Positions 52,367 through 61,857 of a DNA stretch of 64,000 bases are shown here, in pieces. The notes under the pieces are model-generated. The model was not told the origin of the DNA, did not search any database, and saw only the letters and a list, made by a program, of their open reading frames with translations. Source of the DNA: Pseudomonas azerbaijanoccidentalis (lineage in GTDB: Bacteria; Pseudomonadota; Gammaproteobacteria; Pseudomonadales; Pseudomonadaceae); NCBI RefSeq assembly GCF_019145495.1, contig NZ_JAHSTU010000008.1, forward strand, positions 62,001 through 126,000, given 5' to 3'. The translations under genes were made by a program, and so were the position numbers. Position 1 is the stretch's first letter. Each line of letters starts with the position of its first letter.

Positions 52367-52445
52367 CCCCGCCTCAGCCTGCTGAAAGCAACCGCCCGTT
52401 AGCCTCGTCAACAAGTTCACCAGGCTGACGGACGGGATCATCGGC

Positions 52446-54143
52446 ATGCACTCCAACACTTCACGACGCACCTTCGTCAAAGGCCTGGCCGCTGGCGGGC
52501 TGCTGGGCGGCCTCGGGTTATGGCGGCCACCTGTCTGGGCAGTCACTAGCCCCGGCGAACCGCACGTGCTCACCGGCAGCGATTTCGAGCTGTTCATCGG
52601 CGAAACCCCGGTCAACTTCAGCGGCACTGCACGCACCGCCCTGACCATCAATGGCAGTCTTCCCGGCCCGCTTCTGCGCTGGCGCGAAGGCGATACGGTC
52701 ACCTTGCGGGTGAAAAACAAACTCAAGGACAGCACCTCCATTCACTGGCACGGCATTCTGCTGCCGGCCAACATGGACGGCGTGCCCGGGCTGAGTTTCA
52801 AAGGCATCGAACCGGGCGGAGTGTATGTCTACCAATTCCAGGTCCGGCAAAACGGCACCTACTGGTATCACAGCCATTCGGGTTTGCAGGAACAGTCCGG
52901 TGTCTACGGGCCGTTGGTGATCGACGCCCGGGAGCCTGAGCCTTTCCAGTACGACCGCGATTACGTGGTGATGCTTACCGACTGGACCGACGAAGACCCG
53001 GCCAGCCTGATGAAGACGCTGAAAAAGCAGTCCGATTACTACAACTACCACAAGCGCACGGTTGGCGATTTCATCGACGACGTCAGCAACAACGGTTGGC
53101 GCGCGACCGTTGCCGATCGCAAGATGTGGGCCGAAATGAAGATGAACCCCACCGACCTTGCCGACGTCAGCGGCGCCACTTACACCTACTTGATGAACGG
53201 CCAGCCACCGGACGCGAACTGGACCGGAGTGTTCCGTCCCGGCGAAAAACTGCGGCTGCGCTTCATCAACGGCTCGGCCATGAGCTACTTCGACGTGCGC
53301 ATTCCAGGCCTGAAAATGACCGTGGTCGCGGCCGACGGCCTGCACGTCAAACCGGTGAGCGTCGACGAGCTGCGCATCGCCGTGGCGGAAACGTTCGACG
53401 TGATTGTCGAGCCGACTGCGAGCGCCTACACCCTCTTCGCCCAATCGATGGACCGCACGGGTTATGCCCGCGGCACCCTGGCGCTGAAGACGGGCCTGTC
53501 TGCACCGGTGCCACCGCTGGACCCACGCCCGTTGGTGAGCATGGACGACATGGGCATGGGTGCAATGGATCACGGCGACATGGCCGGCATGGACCACAGC
53601 AACATGGCCATGCCCGGGATGCAGTCGCATCCCGCCTCGGAAACCGACAACCCGCTGGTGGACATGCAAGCCATGTCCACCACCCCAAAACTCGACGACC
53701 CCGGCCTCGGACTGCGCAACAACGGCCGCCGCGTGCTGACCTACGCCGATCTGCGCAGCACCTTCGACGACCCGGACGGCCGCGATCCCGGGCGCACGAT
53801 CGAGTTGCATCTGACCGGACACATGGAGAAATTCGCTTGGTCGTTCAATGGCGTGAAGTTCTCCGACGCCGAGCCCCTGCGCCTCAAGTATGGCGAGCGC
53901 GTTCGTGTGGTGCTGGTCAACGACACCATGATGACCCACCCCATCCACCTGCACGGCATGTGGAGCGACCTGGAAGACGAGAACGGCGACTTCATGGTGC
54001 GCAAACACACCATCGACATGCCGCCGGGCACACACCGCAGCTATCGGGTGACCGCCGATGCGCTCGGACTCTGGGCCTATCACTGCCATCTCCTGTACCA
54101 CATGGAAATGGGCATGTTCCGTGAAGTTCGCGTGGAAGAATGA
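52446..54143 (+). CDS. copA: Multicopper oxidase CopA (copper resistance)
   Basis: 565 residues with a Tat signal (SRRTFVKGLAAGGLLGG). The four copper-binding blocks are present: HWHGILLP, WYHSHSG, HPIHLHGM and HCHLLYHMEMGM. A Met/His-rich insert (MDDMGMGAMDHGDMAGMD) near residue 365-390 is typical of Pseudomonas CopA and binds Cu(I). It oxidises Cu(I) and stores copper in the periplasm, folding before export. It is the first gene of copABCD. Confidence 0.95.
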   Translation: MHSNTSRRTFVKGLAAGGLLGGLGLWRPPVWAVTSPGEPHVLTGSDFELFIGETPVNFSGTARTALTINGSLPGPLLRWREGDTVTLRVKNKLKDSTSIHWHGILLPANMDGVPGLSFKGIEPGGVYVYQFQVRQNGTYWYHSHSGLQEQSGVYGPLVIDAREPEPFQYDRDYVVMLTDWTDEDPASLMKTLKKQSDYYNYHKRTVGDFIDDVSNNGWRATVADRKMWAEMKMNPTDLADVSGATYTYLMNGQPPDANWTGVFRPGEKLRLRFINGSAMSYFDVRIPGLKMTVVAADGLHVKPVSVDELRIAVAETFDVIVEPTASAYTLFAQSMDRTGYARGTLALKTGLSAPVPPLDPRPLVSMDDMGMGAMDHGDMAGMDHSNMAMPGMQSHPASETDNPLVDMQAMSTTPKLDDPGLGLRNNGRRVLTYADLRSTFDDPDGRDPGRTIELHLTGHMEKFAWSFNGVKFSDAEPLRLKYGERVRVVLVNDTMMTHPIHLHGMWSDLEDENGDFMVRKHTIDMPPGTHRSYRVTADALGLWAYHCHLLYHMEMGMFREVRVEE

Positions 54144-54153
54144 GGCGCCCATC

Positions 54154-55038
54154 ATGATCAGACTTACCTCCGTTGCCATGGCCTTGATTACCGGCCTGCC
54201 GTTTTCTCACGCTCTGGCCGCCACTGACGACATGCAGGGCATGGATCACAGCCAGATGAGCGGCATGGATCACGGCCAAATGCAGAGCATGGACGACGGC
54301 CAGATGCAGCCCGCGGCCCCGACCGAAAGTCGTACACCCATCGCACCGTTGACCGATGCAGACCGCGCCGCTGTGTACGTCGACCCGGCCGGGCACCGCG
54401 TGCATGACAGCGCACTCAACTCATACTTCCTCGCCGACAAACTCGAATGGCAGGACGCCGACGACGGCAGCGCCCTGGCATGGGACCTGTCCGGCTGGAT
54501 CGGCGGGGACATCGATCGCCTATGGCTGCGCTCCGAAGGCGAACGCAGCAACGGCAAGACTGAAGACGCCGAAATCCAGGCGCTGTGGGGCCACGCAATC
54601 AGCCCATGGTGGGACGTGGTCAGCGGCATTCGTCAGGACTTCAAACCCGGCGTTGCGCAAACCTGGGCCGCGCTCGGCGTGCAAGGCATGGCGTTATACA
54701 ACTTCGAAGCCGAGGCCACGGCGTTCATCGGCGAAGGCGGCCAAAGCGCCATGCGGCTGGAGGGCGACTACGACATCCTGCTGACCAACCGATTGATCCT
54801 GCAACCGACCGCAGAGCTCAACGTCTACGGCAAGAACGACCCGCAACGAGGGATCGGTTCAGGCCTGTCGAACAGCGAAGCCGGCCTGCGCCTGCGCTAC
54901 GAAATCCGCCGGGAGTTTGCGCCCTACCTGGGCGTCACCTGGAACCGCACTTACGGCAAAACCGCCGATTACGCCATGGCTGAAGGCGAGGTCCGCAGCG
55001 AGGCGCGGCTGGTTCTCGGCGTACGCCTGTGGTTCTGA
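54154..55038 (+). CDS. copB: Outer-membrane copper resistance protein CopB
   Basis: 294 residues. Signal peptide (ends ALA, about residue 23) is followed by Met/His/Asp repeats (MDHSQMSGMDHGQM, then MDDGQMQ) and a beta-barrel of the CopB family, ending VLGVRLWF. It lies in the outer membrane and sequesters or passes copper. ATG 54154 is preferred; the frame continues upstream into copA. The next gene starts 53 bases after the stop. Confidence 0.93.
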   Translation: MIRLTSVAMALITGLPFSHALAATDDMQGMDHSQMSGMDHGQMQSMDDGQMQPAAPTESRTPIAPLTDADRAAVYVDPAGHRVHDSALNSYFLADKLEWQDADDGSALAWDLSGWIGGDIDRLWLRSEGERSNGKTEDAEIQALWGHAISPWWDVVSGIRQDFKPGVAQTWAALGVQGMALYNFEAEATAFIGEGGQSAMRLEGDYDILLTNRLILQPTAELNVYGKNDPQRGIGSGLSNSEAGLRLRYEIRREFAPYLGVTWNRTYGKTADYAMAEGEVRSEARLVLGVRLWF

Positions 55039-55091
55039 ACCCCGATACCTACACTAAAAAAACAGCCGCATTGAGCGGCAAGAGGCCTTGC

Positions 55092-55475
55092 ATGCACATC
55101 ATCAAAACCAGCGTTTCAACTGTCTTGCTGTCTGCCGGATTGCTGCTCAGCACCCTCGTTCAAGCCCATCCGAAATTGCTCTCCTCCAGCCCCGCCGAAG
55201 GTGCGCAAGGTGCGGCGCCGGGCACCATCGAACTGCACTTCTCCGAGAACCTGGTCACGCAGTTCTCCGGGGCAAAACTGGTCATGACCGAAATGCCTGG
55301 CATGGCGCATTCGCCCATGCCCATGAAAGCCAAAGTCAGCGGCGGCAGCGACCCGAAAACCATGCTCATTACCCCACTGTCGCCGCTGCCCGCCGGCACC
55401 TATAAAGTCGAGTGGCGCGCCGTGTCTTCGGACACCCACCCAATCACCGGCAACGTTTCATTCAAAGTGAAGTGA
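55092..55475 (+). CDS. copC: Periplasmic copper-binding protein CopC
   Basis: 127 residues: signal peptide (ending VQA), then the mature start HPKLLSSSPAEG, whose N-terminal His is a Cu(II) ligand. The Met-rich loop MTEMPGMAHSPMPMKAK binds Cu(I), and the DTHPITG His completes the sites. It chaperones copper to CopD. Its stop lies 3 bases before the copD start. Confidence 0.95.
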   Translation: MHIIKTSVSTVLLSAGLLLSTLVQAHPKLLSSSPAEGAQGAAPGTIELHFSENLVTQFSGAKLVMTEMPGMAHSPMPMKAKVSGGSDPKTMLITPLSPLPAGTYKVEWRAVSSDTHPITGNVSFKVK

Positions 55476-55478
55476 TTG

Positions 55479-56399
55479 ATGAGCGACTCGGCCAACATCG
55501 TTCTGCGCTTTTTGTTGTACGTGGATTTGATGCTGCTGTTTGGCATCGCGCTGTTCGGGTTGTACGGCCTTAAAAAGCAGGAACGGATTTCGGACGCCGT
55601 CCTGCCCTTAAGAGCCTTGCTGATCGGTTCGGCCATTAGCGGGGTGATGCTGTCCGTCGTTGGCATGGTGCTGATGGTCAGTGCCATGAGTGGCGAATCG
55701 AACCTTGGCGAACTGCGCCCGCACCTGACAATGATGCTGCGTGAAACGGACATGGGGATGGCCTGGATGACTCGGCTCATTGCCTTGTTCATCGCAGCCT
55801 TGGTGATGCTGTTCAGCACTCGCGCACCTGAACTTGCCTTATGGGTGGCGGCCACCGCTGGCGGCATTGCCCTCGCCTCCCTGGCCTGGAGCGGGCATGG
55901 CGCCATGGATGAAGGCATCTGGCATTTCGCCGCGGATATCCTGCACCTGCTGGCCGCAGGCGCCTGGCTGGGAGCCTTGATCGCGTTCACCTTGATGTCG
56001 CAAAGCAGAAACCTGCAATCGGAAAACCACGTCCGCCTGCTGGCCCGTGCGGTCATGCGATTTGAATTCGTGGGCGCACTGATCGTGGCGATCATCGTCG
56101 TCACCGGCGTGGTGAACTACCTCTTTATTGCCGGACCAAACCTCGACGACGTGCTTCCAAGTACCTACGGGATTTTGCTGTTGATCAAAGTCGCGCTGTT
56201 CGCCGGCATGCTCGCACTGGCCGCACTGAACCGTTTCCACTTGGGGCCGCTGCTGCAGCAATCATTGCGAGACGGGCAGTACAGCGTGGCGGCGAATACA
56301 TTTCGCCGCAGCGTCAGGGTGGAGTTGTTTGCCGCGGTGTTGATTGTCGGGTTGGTGGCGTGGCTAGGAACGCTGAGCCCACAAATGGGCGAGTCGTAA
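55479..56399 (+). CDS. copD: Copper resistance inner-membrane protein CopD
   Basis: 306 residues and about eight membrane helices of the CopD/YebZ family, which moves copper from CopC across the inner membrane. Conserved features include WMTRLIALFIAALVML, SGHGAMDEGIWHFAADILHLLAAGAWLGAL and the later GVVNYLFI. ATG 55479 is used; TTG 55476 is an alternative. It is the last recognisable cop gene. Confidence 0.92.
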   Translation: MSDSANIVLRFLLYVDLMLLFGIALFGLYGLKKQERISDAVLPLRALLIGSAISGVMLSVVGMVLMVSAMSGESNLGELRPHLTMMLRETDMGMAWMTRLIALFIAALVMLFSTRAPELALWVAATAGGIALASLAWSGHGAMDEGIWHFAADILHLLAAGAWLGALIAFTLMSQSRNLQSENHVRLLARAVMRFEFVGALIVAIIVVTGVVNYLFIAGPNLDDVLPSTYGILLLIKVALFAGMLALAALNRFHLGPLLQQSLRDGQYSVAANTFRRSVRVELFAAVLIVGLVAWLGTLSPQMGES

Positions 56400-56479
56400 C
56401 CATCACCCGTTTTTGAGTCGAGCGGAGTTTTCACTACACTCCCTGCTCCAAGCCACTCAATCACAAAAGCCCTATAACA

Positions 56480-57271
56480 ATGAAAAACAGCAAAAGCACA
56501 TTGATGCTCGGTGGCCTGCTCGCCCTGTCGTTTGGCGTCCACGCACAGCAAACCCCGTCCCATCTCGACAGCGTCATTCAACAAGGCCAACTGCGGGTGT
56601 GCACCACCGGCGACTACAAGCCCTACACCTACAAAGCCGAGGACGGCGAATACTCCGGCATCGACATTGCCATGGCCCGCTCCCTCGCCGACAGCCTTGG
56701 CGTTAAGGTCGAATGGGTGCAAACCACCTGGAAAACCCTGATGCCCGACATGCTGGCCGGCAAATGCGACATCGGCATGGGCGGCATCTCGGTGACCCTC
56801 GACCGGCAGAAAAAAGCCTTCTTCAGCACCACCCTCGACGTCGACGGCAAGATCCCGCTGGTACGCTGTGAAAACCAGGCGAAGTACCAGACCCTCGAGC
56901 AAATCAACCAGCCTTCGGTCCGCCTGGTCGAACCCGCGGGCGGCACCAACGAAGCCTTTGTTCACGCCTTCCTGCCCAAGGCGCAACTGAAGTTGCACGA
57001 CAACGTGACCATCTTTCAGGAGCTGCTGGACAACAACGCCGACGTGATGATCACCGACGCGTCTGAAGCGCTCTATCAGCAAAAGTTGAAACCGGGACTG
57101 TGCGCGGTGAACCCGACGCAGTACATGCAATATGGCGAGAAAGCCTACCTGCTGCCCCGCGATGACAGCACCTGGAAAGCCTATGTGGACCAGTGGCTGC
57201 ACTTGGCCAAGGTGACGGGTAATTACCAGAAAGTGCTCGGCCAATGGTTGGCGTTGCCTGAGAGCAAGTAA
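56480..57271 (+). CDS. PheC-like periplasmic protein (cyclohexadienyl dehydratase / amino-acid-binding family)
   Basis: 263 residues: signal peptide ending AQA-like HAQ (about residue 23), then a class-II solute-binding fold. Several stretches resemble P. aeruginosa PheC, for example TTGDYKPYTYK, GGTNEAFVHAFL, and NVTIFQELLDNNADVMITDA followed by a conserved Glu (DASEA) that in PheC is near the catalytic Glu. It could turn prephenate/arogenate to phenylpyruvate/phenylalanine in the periplasm, or merely bind an amino acid. No permease genes are adjacent, which favours an enzyme. Confidence 0.7.
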   Translation: MKNSKSTLMLGGLLALSFGVHAQQTPSHLDSVIQQGQLRVCTTGDYKPYTYKAEDGEYSGIDIAMARSLADSLGVKVEWVQTTWKTLMPDMLAGKCDIGMGGISVTLDRQKKAFFSTTLDVDGKIPLVRCENQAKYQTLEQINQPSVRLVEPAGGTNEAFVHAFLPKAQLKLHDNVTIFQELLDNNADVMITDASEALYQQKLKPGLCAVNPTQYMQYGEKAYLLPRDDSTWKAYVDQWLHLAKVTGNYQKVLGQWLALPESK

Positions 57272-57477
57272 CCGACTGCCTGCCCGTTTAATACCTGCAA
57301 GCCGTGACGTACAGCCTGTCGAGGCACTTTGTCATGGCTTGTTAAATCCTGTTACATGCAGGAAACTGCGCTCGCGCCGGTAGCAGTCCGGCCGCACGCA
57401 AGACGCGTTGACAAGCGCACCGAACAATCATTCGGTCGATGCCTCGACCGAGCAAAACCCTCAAAAAAGGACAGATC

Positions 57478-57906
57478 ATGAGCAGCACGGATGAATTGCA
57501 AACCTACAACGTCAGCCCGAAATGGCAAGAACGTTTCGCTTTCTTTGATCAACACGGCTCCCCAAAAACACCGGAGTTCAAAGCCGCGTTCAAACAATTG
57601 CCAGCGCGCAAACGCATTCTGATCAACCTCAACTTCATCGCGTTTTTCTTCGGACCCATCTACCTATTCGTACTTGGACTGTGGAAAAAGAACCTGGCAA
57701 TCATCGCGATCATCATCGCCACCTCTTTTATTCTGACACTGGTATTCACTCTGCTGGGTTACGACGAAGGACCCAAAGCCGTAAACACCGGCCTGAATGT
57801 CGTCTTCGCCCTGATGTACGGCCTGAGCGCCAACTACGCCTACTACCTGAAACAGGTCAAAGGCTCACAAGGCTGGAACCCTTTTGAAGGCTTGAGGATG
57901 CTCTGA
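57478..57906 (+). CDS. DUF2628-type small membrane protein
   Basis: 142 residues. A soluble N-terminal third (YNVSPKWQERFAFFDQHGSP) precedes about two or three membrane segments (LNFIAFFFGPIYLFVLGLW, then AIIAIIIATSFILTLVFTL). The FFFGPIYLFYxxxW-like pattern is a signature of DUF2628. Function is unknown. ATG 57478 has an AAAAAAGGACAG site upstream; the frame extends to 57439. Confidence 0.75.
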   Translation: MSSTDELQTYNVSPKWQERFAFFDQHGSPKTPEFKAAFKQLPARKRILINLNFIAFFFGPIYLFVLGLWKKNLAIIAIIIATSFILTLVFTLLGYDEGPKAVNTGLNVVFALMYGLSANYAYYLKQVKGSQGWNPFEGLRML

Positions 57907-57956
57907 CCTTCACCCCGAATGCAGAACGGCGCAATCATCGCGCCGTCCTGCACCGA

Positions 57957-58175
57957 TCAATCGTCATGCAGCAACCCCGAACTGTACTCACCAAAACTAT
58001 TGCCCAGCGCACTGCCATGGAAATTCAACTGGCTGGCACTACGGGTTGGCCCCGGGCCAAAGCCGTTGGACAACTGCGAGTCATCCACATAACGGTGATC
58101 GGTACTCACACCGGAACAAGCGCTCAACAGCACAGCACCCGCGATCAGCGAGACTTTGATGAGGTTTGCGATCAT
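57957..58175 (-). CDS. Small lipoprotein
   Basis: 72 residues with a lipobox, LSAC at residues 17-20, so the mature peptide starts at Cys-20. The remainder is polar (SGVSTDHRYVDDSQLSNGFG) and without a known domain. Residue +2 is Ser, which favours the outer membrane. It is transcribed away from dusA. Confidence 0.7.
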   Translation of the reverse strand: MIANLIKVSLIAGAVLLSACSGVSTDHRYVDDSQLSNGFGPGPTRSASQLNFHGSALGNSFGEYSSGLLHDD

Positions 58176-58383
58176 TTTGCGTATTCCTGTGGAGTTGGAT
58201 GCAGTTTGGAGAGGGGTTGGGATTGATCCTATGCCGGAGTTCGGTCATGCAGGATGAAACCTGACTCTGCGACAGCGCCGGTTCAGGAAGTGTTGAAAAC
58301 AGCGCCTTGGGACACGTCCGCACCCACAAGCCCATTCCTGATAAACTCCCCCACCTCCCAGCCTCACCGATTCCAGATCCCCC

Positions 58384-59379
58384 ATGTCCGTAAACAACGC
58401 TACACCCGCCCCGCTGTCCCGCCGGTTTTCGGTTGCGCCGATGATGGATTGGACTGACCGCCACTGCCGCTTCTTCCTACGCCTGCTGTCGAAAAATGCC
58501 CTGCTCTACACCGAGATGGTGACCACGGGTGCCTTGCTCAATGGTGATCACGAGCGTTTTCTGCGGCATAACGAAGCCGAGCACCCGCTCGCGTTGCAGT
58601 TGGGGGGCAGTGTTCCGCTGGATTTGGCGGCGTGTGCGCGAATGGCGCAGGAGCATGGGTACGACGAGGTGAACCTGAATGTCGGCTGCCCGAGTGATCG
58701 GGTGCAGAACAATATGATCGGCGCGTGCCTGATGGGGCATCCGCAGTTGGTAGCCGATTGTGTGAAGGCGATGCGCGATGCGGTGTCGATTCCGGTGACG
58801 GTCAAGCATCGTATCGGCATCAATGGGCGCGACAGTTACGAAGCGTTGTGCGACTTCGTCGGCACGGTGCGGGATGCCGGCTGCACCAGTTTTACCGTGC
58901 ATGCGCGGATTGCGATTCTGGAGGGGTTGTCGCCGAAGGAGAACCGTGACATTCCGCCGTTGCGCTATGACGTTGCGGCGCAATTGAAAGCGGATTTTCC
59001 AGAGCTGGAGATTATCCTCAACGGCGGGATCAAGACGATGGAAGCCTGCCATGAACATCTGCAGACTTTCGACGGTGTGATGCTGGGCCGCGAGGCTTAT
59101 CACAACCCGTATGTGATGGCTGAGGTGGATCAGCAACTGTTCGGCAGCACCGCGCCGGTGATCACGCGGGCCCAAGCGCTGGCGCAGTTGCGGCCGTACA
59201 TTGCCGCGCATATTGCGGCGGGCGGCGCCATGCACCACATCACCCGGCACGTGCTGGGCTTGGGCACCGGGTTTCCGGGCGCGCGCAAGTTTCGCCAGTT
59301 GTTGTCGGTGGATATTCACAAGGCCAAAGACCCGTTGGCGTTGCTGGATCAAGCCGCTGAGTTGCTTGAAGGGCGTTAA
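58384..59379 (+). CDS. dusA: tRNA-dihydrouridine(20/20a) synthase
   Basis: 331 residues, with the DusA start FSVAPMMDWTDRHCRFFLR, the catalytic cysteine in LNVGCPSDRVQ, and the KHRIGI and GGI-like ILNGGIKTM barrel motifs. It reduces U20/U20a in tRNA. ATG 58384 is the clear start. Confidence 0.95.
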   Translation: MSVNNATPAPLSRRFSVAPMMDWTDRHCRFFLRLLSKNALLYTEMVTTGALLNGDHERFLRHNEAEHPLALQLGGSVPLDLAACARMAQEHGYDEVNLNVGCPSDRVQNNMIGACLMGHPQLVADCVKAMRDAVSIPVTVKHRIGINGRDSYEALCDFVGTVRDAGCTSFTVHARIAILEGLSPKENRDIPPLRYDVAAQLKADFPELEIILNGGIKTMEACHEHLQTFDGVMLGREAYHNPYVMAEVDQQLFGSTAPVITRAQALAQLRPYIAAHIAAGGAMHHITRHVLGLGTGFPGARKFRQLLSVDIHKAKDPLALLDQAAELLEGR

Positions 59380-59398
59380 CTATTCGGAAAGTCATCCA

Positions 59399-59422
59399 GC
59401 CAGGCGGTTTCCACCGCCTGGC
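59399..59422. terminator. Hairpin between convergent dusA and uppP
   Basis: The 10-bp stem GCCAGGCGGT/ACCGCCTGGC has a 4-base loop. There is no T tail, so it may act as a weak or RNA-stabilising terminator for both genes. Confidence 0.55.
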
Positions 59423-59429
59423 GTCACTG

Positions 59430-60266
59430 TCAGCCCGCAGCGGCGGCCGCCGTCCAGTTCACCCAACCGAATAGCCAGGTCGCCAGGATCAGCAGTCCGA
59501 AGGCGATCCGGTACCACGCGAATGCGGCATAACTGTGGTTCGCAATGAACTTGAGCAGCCCGCGCACAGCGATCATCGCGAAAAAGAAAGCAGTCACAAA
59601 GCCCAGGGCGAAAACCGGCAGATCGCTGTTCTGGAACAAGTCGCGGTACTTGTAGCCTGAGTACACCGCCGCGCCGACCATGGTTGGCATTGCCAGAAAG
59701 AACGAGTACTCGGTGGCGGCCTTGCGCGACAGGCCAAACAGCAAGCCACCGATGATGGTCGACCCGGAACGGGAAGTACCCGGCACCATCGCCAGGCACT
59801 GTGCGAATCCCACCTTTAGCGCATCCGTCCAGCGCATATCGTCCACATGCTCAATGTGCACCACATGGTCGCGCTGTTCTGCCCACAACATGACAATGCC
59901 ACCGACAACCAATGCAATGGCCACGGTGATCGGGTTGAAGAGGTACTCGTGAATCTTGTCGGCAAACAACACCCCCAGAACCACAGCCGGCAGAAAACCG
60001 ATCAGCAGGTTGAGGGTGAAGCGCTGTGCATTGCGTTGGGTGGGCAGTCCTTTGACGATGTCGATAATTCTGGGACGAAACTCCCATACGACGGCAAGAA
60101 TGGCGCCCAGCTGGATAATTATGTTGAACGCCATGGCGCGTTCACCGCCAAACTCTAATAAATCTGCAACAATAATCTGATGCCCCGTACTGGAGATGGG
60201 CAAAAACTCTGTAAGACCTTCTACCGCACCTAAGATCAACACCTTTATAAGGGTCAAGAAATCCAT
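59430..60266 (-). CDS. uppP: Undecaprenyl-diphosphatase
   Basis: 278 residues of the BacA/UppP family. It dephosphorylates undecaprenyl diphosphate so the lipid carrier can be recycled for peptidoglycan and polysaccharide synthesis. The signatures are EGLTEFLPISSTGH near the N-terminus and PGTSRSG in the middle, with about eight membrane helices. A gene requiring lipid carrier, the priming transferase at 62900, lies nearby. Confidence 0.96.
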   Translation of the reverse strand: MDFLTLIKVLILGAVEGLTEFLPISSTGHQIIVADLLEFGGERAMAFNIIIQLGAILAVVWEFRPRIIDIVKGLPTQRNAQRFTLNLLIGFLPAVVLGVLFADKIHEYLFNPITVAIALVVGGIVMLWAEQRDHVVHIEHVDDMRWTDALKVGFAQCLAMVPGTSRSGSTIIGGLLFGLSRKAATEYSFFLAMPTMVGAAVYSGYKYRDLFQNSDLPVFALGFVTAFFFAMIAVRGLLKFIANHSYAAFAWYRIAFGLLILATWLFGWVNWTAAAAAG

Positions 60267-60823
60267 TAATCCTCCGTCAGACCACCCTGGTAGAGCGCTC
60301 CGTTAACTACTATTCAGGTATTGAGCAACTGGACCAAACGCAACTGGCAAATTGACAGCCTTTACCCGACCCAGCGACGGAGAATAGGTCTTATCAAACA
60401 TCACACTCAAGCCATGTTAATAATCGTCCGACTGGATAACTAATCGAGATAGGATTTGGACAGCGAGTCCCGAGCGCTTTCGCGCCCAATGAAACGTGAC
60501 CCACCGCACACTATTTATATTTCTACGCAAAAGGACTAAATTCCTTAAATCACAAACCAGCGTACAAACAGTGGCAAAAAGACATTAAATAACCATCGTC
60601 AGAGCCCCAAAATAGTGGCACAATTCCATATTGCCACCATCTAACGCAGTTATTTTCACTAGTTCACTGCGCTGAGAAAATCAACTAAAAGCTTGAAAAG
60701 CTTAATTATTGTTAGAAAACTCGGGAGCCACGTCTAAAATCCGCGTGAATGTTACCAATTGTCAGTCACAGACGAGAACCGGTGCTTTAACATCCCGATG
60801 TCAGCACCTATTCGAGTCAATGC
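60267..60823. other. AT-rich intergenic region before the regulator pair
   Basis: 557 bp with no supported gene. It contains the inverted repeat GTGGCA (60615-60620) / TGCCAC (60632-60637), a small AGCTT/AAGCT hairpin around 60690-60704, and long A/T runs. It is clearly richer in A+T than the surrounding genes, as in segments silenced by MvaT-like proteins. No sigma-54 motif with correct spacing was found. Confidence 0.5.
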
Positions 60824-61564
60824 ATGATGCTTACAGGGAACTTAGCGACTAGAAGCCAGCGCCAGACAAACGACGAACCGGGTGTACTCACCCTGGGTCG
60901 GACGCGTGGCGTGGCTGAACATTTTAGAGCCCTAGTCGCAAGGCACGTGCGGGCCGATATAGCACTTGATGCCAGCTCGTACACTCATTCATATAAGAAG
61001 AATGAGTACCAAGGCTCCTATCGGGCCATCTTCATCATCATCGATAGCCCACAGGCGCTCGAGGAAAGCCTCGCGGTGGTGGAAAACCTGCGCAATGTCC
61101 ATCTAAAGCCCATCATATGTGCGGTCATTACCGGCCGCGGCGCGTTCAACAAGATGAAGTACTATCTTGCCGGAGCCGACTTTTGTATCAAGTTCAATAC
61201 CCTCTCCGACGAAAGCTCTGAGTTGCTGGCCGACTTTTTCAGCAGTGAAGAATGGCAAAGAGATATCAATCTGATATTGGACCCGACTCGTATCTGCTTA
61301 TTGGGCACCAGTAAAAAACTGGACATTTCATTTGCCGAAATGAAGATTCTGGAGGCCTTTGCGCAAACCAGTAATCACATACTAAGCCATGATGAAATCG
61401 CCGGTATCATGGGGCTTAACACCAATTTCTACGACCCTCGGGCGCTGGAAAAATCAATCAGCCGCTTGCGCGGTAAAATCAAAGACATGTACGGTACTAA
61501 CGCGATCCAGAGCATCCGGGGGTATGGATACCGCCTGATGAGAGGGTTGATTTCGACCGTCTGA
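60824..61564 (+). CDS. Winged-helix regulator with a degenerate receiver-like N-terminus
   Basis: 246 residues. The C-terminal half (about 150-240) is an OmpR/PhoB-type DNA-binding domain ending IRGYGYRLMR. The N-terminal ~140 residues follow a receiver-like pattern, with a beta strand AIFIIID ending in Asp and a Lys in ADFCIKF, but the usual pair of acidic residues after the first strand is missing (VLTLGRT). It is therefore probably not phosphorylated in the normal way. ATG 60824 or 60827 could start it. Its target may be the polysaccharide genes downstream. Confidence 0.7.
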   Translation: MMLTGNLATRSQRQTNDEPGVLTLGRTRGVAEHFRALVARHVRADIALDASSYTHSYKKNEYQGSYRAIFIIIDSPQALEESLAVVENLRNVHLKPIICAVITGRGAFNKMKYYLAGADFCIKFNTLSDESSELLADFFSSEEWQRDINLILDPTRICLLGTSKKLDISFAEMKILEAFAQTSNHILSHDEIAGIMGLNTNFYDPRALEKSISRLRGKIKDMYGTNAIQSIRGYGYRLMRGLISTV

Positions 61565-61857
61565 CTCAGCGCCTTACAGGCGCTTTGGCATCATCTAACG
61601 GAATGTTTTTTCAACTATACAAAGATATCGGTTTCATCGTTTGATTTGTATTTTATACTTGCTGGCAATTTATCGATTCCATGACCGTGGCAACACTGAA
61701 CCATAACAATAAAAAGATAGTCTATAGCAGATCGTGTGGAACCTATCGAGGGCCAATTTGGGCCCAGACCCTGCCTTTTCGATTACTTCCGAGGGAGTCT
61801 CTACTCCCCTGCCGATCATTTTTTTGCCAAATTTGGTGCGTACTTCAGGAGAGAGAC
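61565..61857. other. AT-rich gap between the two regulators
   Basis: 293 bp. A short AGCGCC/GGCGCT hairpin lies at 61569-61584, just past the first regulator's stop. Otherwise the DNA is A/T-rich, and the only open frame is an N-terminal extension of the next gene. A promoter for the second regulator is likely here but not specified. Confidence 0.4.

Noticed and set aside
52518..54179. 553-codon minus-strand open frame
   Set aside because: Antisense to copA. It is rich in His and Val, an artefact of the reversed Met/Asp/His codons.
60615..60637. GTGGCA...TGCCAC considered as a sigma-54 promoter
   Set aside because: The GG and GC elements are too far apart for the -24/-12 spacing. It is an inverted repeat only.
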